Assembly: GCA_902702965.1 (NCBI GenBank)
Contig: CACRXP010000168.1
Coordinates: 1,048,682-1,112,681 of the forward strand
Direction of reading: 5' to 3'
DNA length: 64,000 nucleotides
Source: Spirometra erinaceieuropaei
Taxonomy: Eukaryota > Platyhelminthes > Cestoda > Diphyllobothriidea > Diphyllobothriidae
The notes under the pieces are model-generated. The model did no database searches, was not told the origin of the DNA, and saw only the letters and a program-made list of their open reading frames with translations. Positions 37,685 to 47,310 of this stretch are shown one piece after another (within the stretch, counting starts at the first letter, position 1; every line of letters begins with the position of its first letter). The position numbers and the translations under genes were made by a program.

Positions 37685-38675
37685 CAGTGCGTGACCTATC
37701 TCATGAAATGTTGGCTGAAATTCTGAAATGCGTTTTCGATCAGGAAGGATTACTTGGTCGCGGTTGTGATACTGATTACCTTAAGGCATACTCTTATAAC
37801 ATTTTGGACTTGGCAGGATGTCGGCTTTTAAATGCATTTCTCTTCAATCTCCTGTAGAAAGCGTGCTCGGTAAAAAATGACTACTTAGGTAGCATGAATT
37901 TTTCCCATTGATTTTCGATGGTTTTGAAAATTCGAATATATCTTGTAGAAACCACAAACAAAAATGTGCTTTCTTTTAGTCAATCAATAGAGAATCACGT
38001 CTTCTTTATATTTCATACCCGAAGAAGGAGTATAATTAGGTTTTAAAAAGTTTCTAATTGTGAGACTTCTTAAGACCGCGAAATGTCCATTCACATAGCA
38101 TCGTACCTGGCCGTTTACCACTGCTCGTTATGAAATTTACAACATGGTCCGCATCCATTGCAAAATTTTATGGACCCTGTATGATATCTCTTTAATGACA
38201 TAAAAAATATGGATTTTCTTTACGCGGAAGGCATGCACCTTGTAGAGTGTAATCACTAAGCGCTAATGCAACGAATGATCAGGCTCCAATTTTTTCGGAA
38301 ATTACAAAACTTTCTTAAAACCTAATTATGCTCCTTTCTTAAGTAAAAACTATAAAGAAGACGTGATTCCCTATTGATTGACTAAAAGAAAGCATTTTTT
38401 GTTGGTGGTTTCTATAAAATATATTTGAATTTCCAAGACCATCGAAAACCAGTGGGAAAAATGAATGCTACTTAAGTAGTCATTTCATGCCGAGCACGCT
38501 TTCTACAGAAGATAAAAAAGACGTGCATTAAAAAGCCGACATCCTACCGAGTCCAAAATGTTATAAGAGTATGCCTTAAGATAATCAGTATCACAACCGC
38601 GACCAAGTAATCCTTCCTAATCGAAGACGCGTTTCAAAATTTCCGCCAACATTTCATGAGATAGGTCACGCAATG
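37685..38675. mobile_element. Palindromic TIR element P1 (991 bp, TA-flanked)
   Basis: The left arm (37685 to about 38065) is the reverse complement of the right arm (about 38305-38675), with an unpaired centre of about 240 bases. The left end reads CAGTGCGTGACCTATCTC and the right end, on the other strand, CATTGCGTGACCTATCTC. Both are flanked by TA (37683-37684 and 38676-38677), as expected for TA target duplications. CAGT ends and TA targets are typical of Tc1/mariner-type elements. No transposase is encoded, so it is a non-autonomous long-TIR (foldback or MITE-like) element. Its right end touches the tail of LINE copy 3. Confidence 0.85.
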
Positions 38676-38712
38676 TAGGTGTGTGTGTGTGCTTCAGTAT
38701 ATGCGGGCTGTG

Positions 38713-39153
38713 TCAAATGCGTGAAATTATCAGAGCTCTTACTGAAGTAGTCCAAGCAGTATCGAAACGAACACTTATACTTGAATCAGAATTTATTGTG
38801 TCGCACGTAGCCATTCGATTTAGGTGTTTAGTTAAAAAGAAAGAGTTTACTTTGCAACGTCTACCTTTCCGGAAGGCTTTTGCAGAGGAAGAACTTTGTG
38901 AGTTTCGGATGACTTGGTGGTACATATCCCTGCACTCTTCAACCTTCCTCTTAAATCTGTCCACGGATTTGGACCTGACCACGTTCTCAGGCAGAGCACT
39001 CGAGGCCGTGGACACACTGTGGCTGAAGAAGAATTTCCTTTCATCCAGTCTTGCCCCATTCGCACCTATTTTGAGAGGAGCGCCTCGCAATCTAATAGCA
39101 GTGACCGAATGTAAGACGTTGTCGGATGTGAGGCGAAAGTCTAGACCACACAT
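38713..39153 (-). pseudogene. LINE reverse transcriptase C-terminal fragment
   Basis: An open frame of 146 codons. It contains MCGLDFRLTSDNVLHS, then RLRGAPLKIGANGARLDERK, FFFSHSV, SSALPENVV and SVDRFKRKVEECRDMY. It is the C-terminal end of a CR1/jockey-type polyprotein. The opposite-strand frame of 162 codons (38681-39169) is its shadow. The frame upstream is disrupted, so the protein is not made as a unit. Confidence 0.82.
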
Positions 39154-39440
39154 CGTGCAAAACGCTTAAATTAAGTCGTCAGAAATCTGTCTGTCGTCCA
39201 GGGGAAGCAGTCAAGTTTGGAAGGTCGAGTTTTGTAAGGTAGGAGGCTTTGACTTCTGAAAGGCTTGGCTGCCCGTCGTCGGACCTTTTCGAGGGTGGTG
39301 CAGTATTTGACAGACCAAGTTCTTCAGAGCTGAATGGCAAAATTCAACTGGTGTTGCACGAACATCTCAAAGACCTTACTAAAGCACACATCCTCCATCC
39401 ATCGCTCTGCTCCAGTGTTCCAGACAGTAATACAAATACG

Positions 39441-39683
39441 TCAAGCAGGGCTTCCTCTGCGTAATCCATGCGGCGCGCCAGAGAGAAGCTGTTTCTCTAA
39501 AAACTGCATTAATTTACGTCTGATAATTTGGTCCATAACTTTGCAAAATATGGAGGTGGGGCTTGCTGGTCGGCAGTAGTTTGTGGGAGAGCGACTGCTG
39601 CTTTTATATTTCGGTGGAATTGACGCAGCCTTCCATCCAGGTGGCAATCTGCCTGAATTGTTGAAGGATAGAAGAGATGACAC
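39441..39683 (-). pseudogene. LINE reverse transcriptase finger fragment
   Basis: An open frame of 80 codons with LPPGWKAASIPPKYK, SRSPTNY, SIFCKVMDQIIRRKLMQFLE and LSGAPHGLRRGSPA. These are the fingers blocks just before the catalytic palm. The palm that should follow is absent in this and the two sister copies. Confidence 0.85.
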
Positions 39684-39906
39684 CGATGTTCTGTGAATTC
39701 GATCGATGGCTTCTTCAACAACTTAGCTAGTATTCCATCGGAACCTTGCGGTTTGAGTTATAGGTTTTATAAGAACCATTGTAAAAGGACCGTACGGATG
39801 AGGTTGAAACACAATTGACCGACTGTTTGAAAAGATTTCAAACCACGATTATCTACTGCGTCTTTGACTCGTCGGCAAGCATATACATCGGTTATATGGC
39901 TTACCG

Positions 39907-40398
39907 AAGATCTTCCTAATCACTCTCTGTCAAACGCCGACGAATGGATTAGTCAGACGAAGGTGAGTTCAAGAAAGAGTCATAAAGGAGTAGCCAAACA
40001 CAGTCAAAAATAACGATTGAATACGCTTAAATTCACCTCATGTACCTGAATCCCAGTGGCTTGGAACCACTCTGATACCTGGCGTGATAGCCGTGGATGA
40101 GTTGCATAAGCCTTTTGGCACTGTCTAAGCTGAACATGTAACGACAAGCATCAGGTCTGCTCGATTATACTTCGCACGCCGGTTTGCTAGCCGATGTCCT
40201 CTTGGGAGTTTCGTAATTTCATGTAAACTCGGGCGCCTAGGTTTCCAAAGCGATGATCTTCATTTTGGGAAATTTAAATTGTTCCCAGTAAAACACATTA
40301 CATCAGGCAACGAGGGTCCTCATTTTTACGTGTCTCAAACTCTATGGATCTCATCCGTTCTCCTGGTTTCAAAACACTGCGTCCTCTAGATTTAACGA
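39907..40398. other. Anonymous spacer
   Basis: No feature recognised. It lies upstream (in LINE sense) of copy 3 and could hold more of its 5' region. Confidence 0.4.
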
Positions 40399-40409
40399 TT
40401 TTGGGAATG

Positions 40410-40590
40410 GCAGAATGATATTACCGACAAAGACAAGGGAGACTGGAATGGTCATTTCTGGCTTATTAGCCGTCGTCAGCCAGCCATATCCAAGCCCGAA
40501 GTGTGGAACACCCGAGCCTCGAACTCGCGACCTGTTGGTTTACAAGTCAACGCCTCTACTCACCGGGCCATGAGTCCGTTGCCCTGTCGG
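40410..40590 (-). mobile_element. tRNA-Thr-derived SINE, module A only, with target duplication
   Basis: A clean 181-bp copy flanked by TTTTGGGAATG on both sides (40399-40409 and 40591-40601). On the minus strand it starts CCGACAGGGCAACGG, carries the A box and CTTGTAAACCAACAGGTCGC, then the body, and ends TTGTCTTTGTCGGTAATATC. The match to tRNA-Thr(UGU) around the anticodon loop is strongest in this copy. The copy shows that module A can move without module B. Confidence 0.9.
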
Positions 40591-40601
40591 TTTTGGGAAT
40601 G

Positions 40602-40829
40602 CATGTTATTGGGAAAATTCTAATGTGAGACAATACAGATCATTTTCCGAGAATTCCTCATGTTTTGGCCAACCAGGGAATAAATACTGCTAGCCATTGT
40701 TTTCAAGAATGTGTACGGAATTTTCAGATGGTCTTATTGTAGAATGGTACATCAGCCAGGCGTTACGTTAAGACGATAGTAGATTGACAAAGCAGGACTC
40801 GCAATGCTCATTTACCGCGCAACATATGC
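40602..40829. other. Spacer before the gypsy relic
   Basis: Nothing recognised. It may contain the 5' part of the retrotransposon, but no LTR end is visible. Confidence 0.35.
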
Positions 40830-41850
40830 TGTCAAACCTGCAGTAACAACGGCGCAGTTTGAAGCAGTTTACATAAAGCTTAGTAAATCCATGATGAACA
40901 TTTTCTCCCACTATTCCCTGATCCAACATCCTGTGGGAAACAGTCCGCGTCCGCGGACGAGGTTGCTTCTAGTATTACTGTGTTTATTTATGATCACAAA
41001 TCCGATGTGACTTTTGATTCTTGGTTCAAACTTTGGAAGGATATTTTCCACATTAAATGTGCTACCTCCGATTATGTTTGGAAGGTGCGCCTGCTGTCAC
41101 GTATATTGGGCATCAAAAAACGATCAGGCATGCCTCTGTCAGAAAACCCTCGTCATGTTACATCCAATGAAATCCTCAACCAACTTTTATCAACGTTCAA
41201 GGAGTCATCATTACTGTTCAGTTCCCTTAATCAGTGCCTGAAATTGGTGAAACATAAGATAGATTCTTTTGTTACACTTGCTGGTATGGTCAACTGCGAG
41301 TACGAAACGTTTAGTCTGCGAAAGTTGGCAGATGATTGATTTAAATGCCTGATATTCATGTGAGTCCTTCAGTCACTTTGCGATACTGAAATCAGAAGCT
41401 GTCTGCCCAGTAGCATTGAACAAGACCCCGACTTCACCCTAAGGACATTGACTGCCAAATGTCAGCCATTCAACATTTTAGTCCTAGTTTTAACATTGGA
41501 GAGCAGCCCAGTTCTGCGTTTGCGCTCACCAACGCACAAGCTGTCACCAAGACAAACCCGATGTCACCATAGAAGCCCCAGTTCTCGAAGTCCCGAAAAC
41601 CCCCAAAGGCATGTTGGCATTTTGGTGATTGGTATTTTGTCCGTTTCTGTCCATTCATGCAGCACGTTTGACATAATTGCTCAAGGCGGGGGCATGAGGA
41701 AGACTACTGTCCAGCCGACCACTTCTTCGAATCAAGAATACGCAAGAGACAGCCGAGACGTCGTTCAGGACATTCTTCTTCAAAGTATCTTTCCATTATG
41801 GCCACATTCACGACCGATTTTGAGGCACGGGTAACGTGCCTTACGACTCT
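40830..41850 (+). pseudogene. Ty3/gypsy-type Gag relic with a degenerate zinc knuckle
   Basis: Pieces in different frames line up as a Gag polyprotein. FEAVYIKLSKSMM (about 40860) and KSDVTFDSWFKLWKDIF (about 41003-41053) come first. WKVRLLSRILG and VTSNEILNQLLSTF follow, then the CLKLVKHKIDSFVTLAGMVN block (about 41238-41297). Further on, another frame gives CWHFGDWYFVRFCPF and HNCSRRGHEEDYC (about 41609-41715), a damaged CCHC-type nucleic-acid-binding region. I know this pattern from flatworm gypsy elements. At least two frameshifts and a stop break it, and no protease, RT or LTR follows. Confidence 0.75.
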
Positions 41851-41974
41851 TATCAGTGGCACATCTGCACGCCTCAGCTCAGTTCAGTTTAGTTGAGTGA
41901 AAGTGTGTACATTTAAAATCCCTATTTGCTTAACGCGGAAGAAAGCAAATTAGATAAGCCTCCGATATTACTCT

Positions 41975-42600
41975 CATTTCGAAGCATACTTGGCAGATAG
42001 ATGTTTGGCCTCAGATAAGCACATCGGCCAAAAAGGCGAGAGAGAATTCTCCGGCTCAAGGGTGTACTTGAATGGGACGTCTCCGTTGATGGCATTCAGT
42101 TCAAAGGAACACGCTGCCTTACCAACCGTCCGAATTTTAATCAACTTGGTCTTGACTCGTCCAAGAAACGACTTACGCTCAAATATTTCGGTGGATGAAT
42201 CTCTCTGGGTAGCCGTCTTCGCACAGCGAGTTCCACAGCTGCCGGAGCTCTGCCGTAACCATGTCGGGTGAGCTGACGCTGCCGCCCCCGAACTGGATGG
42301 ATCAATTCGCTTGTGGGTGTAGAAGTGCCTCACGAAATGCGATTTAATTATCCGCCTCAGGCTCTACCAAAAATGTTAGTGAACAATGTGCATTGTTAGA
42401 CGTCTTGATCAGGGCGTCAGTAGCAGTGGCATGATCTGTTGGACAGAAGATGTCATTCAGATACCGACCGCAGAAGTCGACGTAATTGATGGTATCTCGC
42501 AAACTCGTTTTCCCGGACTTGCTCCTCAAACCATTTGCGAGAAATGGCTCAAGCGGAGAATTCGCTACCACACCACGCATCTGCCTGTTTACATAAACGT
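41975..42600 (-). pseudogene. Second Penelope-like reverse transcriptase relic
   Basis: On the minus strand, 42580-42344 encodes NSPLEPFLANG, then FCGRYLNDIFC in place of the usual YVDD box, then NNAHCSLTFLVEPEADN. This order (SPLGP, Y-x-DD, HPSLKF) is that of Penelope-like elements. Downstream, one frame gives LWNSLCEDGYPERFIHRNI and another gives FELNAINGDVPFKYT. Both fit the connector between RT and endonuclease. The first catalytic aspartate is Asn here, so the enzyme would be dead even without frameshifts. It is a different sublineage from the copy at 28187. Confidence 0.75.
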
Positions 42601-43439
42601 AAAATATATTTACTTAAGGTTATACATCTAGTCGTCTAAATTATTAACAAAATATAAAAGCCCGTTTTACAGTTCGTGATAAACGAGAAAAAATATCCAT
42701 TTTCATTGTGTTCAGGACATCAGACTGCAATTGCTTCAAGGGTGAGCATAGAGTGTCATTCACAATTTATCAGTGGCCTTTTTATTTTTATCGAGGTACT
42801 CTTATTATAATACATCTATCGGCTAGTGTTTTATGGAAGTAAGTATCATAAAATGTCAATGATGCCACACCGCCTCCTCATCAGCGCACACCATGCGCTG
42901 AGTCGCAAAATTGATGGCTTGCCACTTGTTTTAGGAACTGTGCTGATAGGATCCAGGATAATAATTCTGAAATAAATTGGTTTTCGTGAATTGAGGCCAT
43001 ACATATAAGGAGATTTGTGGCACGTTTTCAGCCGTTGTTACCATATGCACTTAGAGAGTGACAGACCTAAGTCAACATACCGCATTGGAGTTGGGATCAG
43101 TTGGTTCAAAGCAACGTTATTTTCATCGTTGTCCGGGGAAGATGGAGTCGGAAGCTGCCACCCGGTGCGAGAAAATTAGATTCTTCACACACCGTTACTG
43201 AAAAAGTGAAAGAGAAACACACGCCTCACGCACTTCGACTACAAAGCTGGAAATGATTATTCTATTTACCCCTGTGTTTGTCAGTTATCAAGTTCCGCAT
43301 ATACTACTACTCGTTGTGCGACCGCTCGTGGTGGTTCAAATTGAGACCAAAGGCAAAACGAGACCAACAGATCTTGTTAAATGATCACTGAAGGTCCTTT
43401 CAATAAATGCAATATTTCCAGTGGAAACTAGCAGGAAAA
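42601..43439. other. Anonymous non-coding stretch
   Basis: No feature recognised. Confidence 0.4.
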
Positions 43440-43690
43440 TGGGTCTGTAGTTCAACTGGTACAACTTTCGGCTTAATGACCAAAGGTCATCTTTCGAATC
43501 CAGGTAGCATTTCCTGCATCCTGATTGGTGAACGCCAATATAAAATAATTAATATTCAGAATAATGAATGGCAGAGTGCATAACCTGTGAATCAATGGCA
43601 GGGCATTATACTTAATAAGCAAAGGTCTCAGGCCCGAATGTCGTGTGAATCACCTTGAGATTCGTCCTTGTCGGTAATCTCATTCATTAC
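43440..43690 (+). mobile_element. Second tRNA-derived SINE family with the shared tail
   Basis: The head shows an A box, TGTAGTTCAACTGGTAC (43446-43462), and a B box, CTTTCGAATCCAGG (43491-43504), with anticodon-arm-like sequence between them. This head is clearly different from the Thr-like SINE. About 160 bases further it ends with CCTTGTCGGTAATCTCATTC (43665-43684). That is nearly the same 3' tail as the Thr-like SINE (TTGTCTTTGTCGGTAATATC). A common tail is how a LINE reverse transcriptase recognises several SINEs, so both probably used one partner LINE. Confidence 0.65.
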
Positions 43691-44246
43691 AGCTGCTTCT
43701 GATTTCACAATTACGATCCAGCTTCCAGCATTGTGCTCCTATAGAATGTCTGCCTATTTCGCCTGGGTAACCGGATACAATCCAAGACGCAGTTTAATGC
43801 ATTGCCTCTTAAATCAGTGCACATGTAATTAAGACGCCTCCGGACATTGCTGGATGTCCATTGGCCTTGACGCTCTCCCCTCCTCCTGTTGAAGTCCTTA
43901 CCTTTTATTGCTGGGAGCTTGCGAAAATCTGAATGAGGATTACGATAACCATAGTGACAGTGCAACACTCATTCAAGTTTTTGTTAGTCATATACACGTT
44001 ACCGTGGTGTTTAGCTGGTCCTCGCGCATTACCGCTGTCTACTCTGTTACTTTATTAAATCTAGCTCGTTTATTCAGCATCTTCACGACACGCAGAAGGA
44101 AATTGCTTAGTATCAATTGCAGCGAGTTTATTTACATTTGGAATTTGTGCAGTCTGGTTATTGCATCAGATTCGGTGAATTCCATACACTGCAGTATGCT
44201 GGGCGAGTAACCTTACTCAAGTCTGATTAAGCTCGCTGATCCTAGT
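43691..44246. other. Spacer with an unidentified open frame
   Basis: An 85-codon minus-strand frame (43711-43968) encodes a basic peptide with RRRGERQGQW and NVRRRLNYMC. I do not recognise it. A plus-strand frame of 100 codons overlaps it. Neither has supporting context. Confidence 0.3.
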
Positions 44247-44345
44247 GGGACGTCGTAGTTCAGATGGCTAGAGCGTTGGCTGAACGTAAGCCTTGCTCTT
44301 GATGCCGTCTTTTCGAGTCCGACTGAGGTTGCCGAGTTTTTCACC
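44247..44345 (+). promoter_or_regulatory. tRNA-like SINE head, third type
   Basis: GTAGTTCAGATGGCTAGAGC (44255-44274) is a good D-arm/A-box match, and TTTTCGAGTCCGACTG (44310-44325) a B-box match about 55 bases away. The anticodon arm GGCT-GAACGTA-AGCC can pair, but the T stem and acceptor do not. It is probably the head of another SINE or a tRNA pseudogene. It does not carry the shared tail seen at 43665. Confidence 0.5.
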
Positions 44346-45035
44346 TTTGAGTCAACGTCAGAGCACCCACTAAATTACACCGTGTTAAATCAATTAAAGC
44401 TGCATAATGGCTGAGAATATAAGGTCAAAAATGTATTCGAGTGCGGGGGAAATAATGTTGTCCTTTTACGCAAAGACCGCGCGTTCCTCAACCTAGATCT
44501 GCGGAAAATCATTTCCAAAAATATTTTTGGTGAAGGTTATATCGCAGGGACATGTTTTACTCCAAAAATCGAAGTTTCCACACGGAGCAAAGCCTTGAGT
44601 CTTGAGGTGCATCACAAAAGTTGTCTCCACATTTTATATTCGATGTAAACGTATGTCGCGGTTTATAAAAAACGTTCGCAATTATTAAAGTTTTTCATAC
44701 TGGGCATTGTTCATCCAGACCTCACTATATATGTAAATTTCTTACTGCCTTTCGTAAAGGTGACAAAATTTGTTACATTGTTGCCCATTTTTCTCTGTTT
44801 GCTATTTCTGAAAGTCGTTCAAAAGGCAATATAAAAATTTCTGTTAGTTCGACGCTTCTCTTTAAAATTCAAGATTAAGTCATTTTTGAATTGTTTAATA
44901 CCAAAGCACACGACGGACATGTAGGCCATTTGAACCACGTTCACTTTAGATAAAATCGGAACTATACGGACATTCACGGTGAATTTACTCACTGAAATCA
45001 ACAGATTTGAGGGGGATTTCGAAATAGAAACGTGC
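44346..45035. other. Anonymous non-coding stretch
   Basis: No feature recognised. Confidence 0.4.
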
Positions 45036-45425
45036 AAGTTACACCGTCAGAGCCAATAGGTCAATTGACGTTGAGTAGGCATACCCATATTTTGTTGGCC
45101 TTTTGGTGGCGGCCATCATTCAGAACATTGCGAGACTACCTACTGTCCAATAAACATGCATCTGCGGTAGGATTAAAATGACCAAAAAGGTCTCCCAGTG
45201 TAGAAAAAGCATTAAACGGCAGAAACGAATAAGTTACTCCTTCAGAGCCAACAAGCTCAATTTACGTCGAGTCGGCATACATATACTTCAGAGGAACTTT
45301 GTTGGCGGCCCACATTCAGAAAACGACTGATTAGATTTGGCTTAAGCCACTTAAGTACCGCCTGGTGTTTAATACTGTGCAGCTGTGGCCGAATTAAAAT
45401 CAACAATAAGGCCTTCCATGTGCCT
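45036..45425. repeat. Two-copy tandem repeat, period about 195 bases
   Basis: Unit 1 starts at 45036 and unit 2 at 45231, both with AAGTTAC. Shared blocks in the same order are TTCAGAGCCAA/CAGAGCCAA, CAATTGACGTTGAGT (unit 2 has CAATTTACGTCGAGT), GGCATAC, GTTGG-GGCGGCC, CATTCAGAA and GATTAAAAT/AATTAAAAT. The second unit carries an extra insert of about 30 bases. It is old and non-coding. Confidence 0.7.
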
Positions 45426-46486
45426 TCGATGTTGTCAGATGCGGCCTAAAATATGCCTATCTGAGTGCACTAGATCACCTAAGCCATACGTCATTTCTCT
45501 GTCGTCATCCCTCTTCTGCAACTGAGACGTGATGATTAAAGGTAACATCGTACGATCGGTTTATTGGCAGCATGCAACACCTGTTTGTTTGTATTGAAAC
45601 AGACGTCGGTTAGTCGTAAATCAACTGTCGGACACAATGAATTAATTGACTTTGCACACCATTCAGAGTCGGATGACGAGTTGGGAACCATCTTTAAATA
45701 TGTACGCAATGATGATCATGATTTCCCCAAAGGACTTCGCTACTTTCCAATATGCATTTATATTTTTGACGTTCACTTGCGTACAGTTTGTTTTTTTTTT
45801 AACAGTGCATTGTGGCTAAATCAATGGGGCCTCCCAGATTTCTGTACATTAAATGAAGATTTCCAGTCAATACGCGTAGACTATCTATCATTATAACCCT
45901 GGGTTCCCTCTCAGCTGCTGCTGTCAGAGCAAATGTCTTATCGGAGTTGATTTAAAGAAATATAAAGCAATGATTGTGACTCTCGTCGTCCGGACTAGGT
46001 GGGATGCAAATAAACACGTCAGTTTGATCTTACGTATACTTAGGTTATTTTTTCTCTTCTGTGTCTGCGTGTGTTCATGTCCCAAATATACATATTATTG
46101 TTAATATTCAAAATGCAAATGACAATCTCGATAAAAAAAGTTTGCAAACACTCACAACTCATGCATTTTGTGAAAATTTCGTGCAACTGCTATAAAAAAC
46201 GTGAAATGGTGTGATTTTACTCATCAACAGGTAATCTATAACCCTTGTGTGCGCGGGTCGTGATTTCGTTTTGCACAGTCAGTTACGCGTGGTCACTACA
46301 AGTAATTTATGAACTTGGAGAACGCCAGACCTAAGTAACAGCAATTCTTTGTTGATATCGCTTAGTGCGCTCTCAATGACTTTTTTATTATCCAGTTCAG
46401 AGAGAGTTCCACAAAAAATATTCTTTCCAAAAATATTTGATGCTTACTAAAGGTTTCACAATGTACACGAGTTGTGACTTTCAGCC
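45426..46486. other. Anonymous stretch with an unsupported 110-codon frame
   Basis: A plus-strand frame at 45564-45896 encodes 110 residues with an acidic stretch (SESDDELGTIF). I do not recognise it. A run of ten T inside it and the lack of context argue against a gene. Nothing else is seen. Confidence 0.3.
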
Positions 46487-46771
46487 TCATAACCAGGCGC
46501 CTGATGGTGCACATTGCATATGCAAACGACACCAGAGACCAAATCCAACCGGCCCTAAATTTTGGCGATCTGTTTCATTCGTAAGGAACGTTTCAGAGGC
46601 CGTCAGTCGCCTTCTCACTTCACTTCGATTTTGGATTGCACCGAAAGCAACCACCAGGGCCAACCAACACCACTCCTGAACAAAATTGTAGTAATTTATG
46701 GCTCGTGCGATTTGGCCCAGCCGGCCTTGAAGTCGTTTCAAGCGTTTTAATGATTTTGCACCCACCTTCAA
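46487..46771 (-). other. Unidentified 94-codon open frame
   Basis: The predicted peptide is basic and Trp/Leu-rich, with KRLKRLQGRLGQ, INYYNFVQEWCWLALVV and RRRLTASETF. The local base composition is more GC-rich and less low-complexity than its neighbours. I do not recognise the protein. It could be part of an undescribed repeat or a coding relic. Overlapping plus-strand frames of 62 and 80 codons exist, so the strand is uncertain. Confidence 0.25.
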
Positions 46772-47089
46772 CAGTGTGGATAATTCAGCATTAGAAGGGA
46801 CTTAATAAACAACATCGGGGTAAAGTCTGTATGGGCTTAACAAAGAGCACTTGGTCTTTTTCATATCTTTTCGACGCTGGCCATACGGCGGACGTCGAGG
46901 AAGTGCTAAGCATATTCTACTGAATTCTAAATTGCCACCGAGAGTAAATACTTCCGTGCACATTCACGACAGCTGCCAACAAATTTAGATTACAGAATAA
47001 GAGTTTCTACCTCGTCAACAATACTTGTTCAAACTCCGACCTACTCCTGGCCATACAGGCTGGAGTCCGTGGGCTGCCAGGGACCATAC
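46772..47089. other. Probable upstream part of a decayed LINE
   Basis: No clear motif, but it leads into a recognisable LINE C-terminal relic at 47090-47310 and is likely to be the same element. Confidence 0.3.
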
Positions 47090-47310
47090 ACTCTTAGAGA
47101 ATGTCCAGATGCGGCCCACAAATATGACAAAACGTCTGAGAGCAGTTCCCTAGGAAATTAAACTGGCAATTCTCAGGCTATTTTTGCTCTCAATAACACA
47201 GTGGTTGCAGCGTGGAATGTCCTGCCTGCTGAGGTTTTACTCTTCTCCTGTGTGAATTCATTTAAGTGTAGATTGGACGCGAATCAAGCTTGCCACTTAT
47301 CAGCCACATG
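47090..47310 (+). pseudogene. LINE reverse transcriptase C-terminal relic
   Basis: One frame reads AIFALNNTVVAAWNVLPAEVLLFSC and VNSFKCRLDAN. This is the FFS-RVV-AWN-LPA-VV, VNSFK-RLD block that closes many CR1/jockey-type polyproteins. Stops lie just upstream and no catalytic domain can be traced. The residues differ from the RT-deleted family (LPENVV, VDRFKRK), so it is another LINE lineage. Confidence 0.6.

Larger units (their letters stand above)
38678..39906 (-). mobile_element. RT-deleted LINE, copy 3 (best-preserved derivative)
   Basis: About 1.23 kb, colinear with copy 1 from its 5' end (near 39906) to a GT run at 38678-38695, which is a CA tail in sense. It encodes the reverse-transcriptase fingers (39683-39441) and the C-terminal block (39153-38713) but no palm. 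Sequence from GLRRGSPA passes within about 90 bases to FEMFVQH and VRRRA. A TA-flanked palindromic element sits at its 3' end. Confidence 0.87.

Noticed and set aside
38681..39169. Plus-strand open frame of 162 codons, one of the longest in the window
   Set aside because: It is the shadow of the LINE reverse-transcriptase C-terminal frame on the minus strand (38713-39153), whose residues match known LINE motifs.
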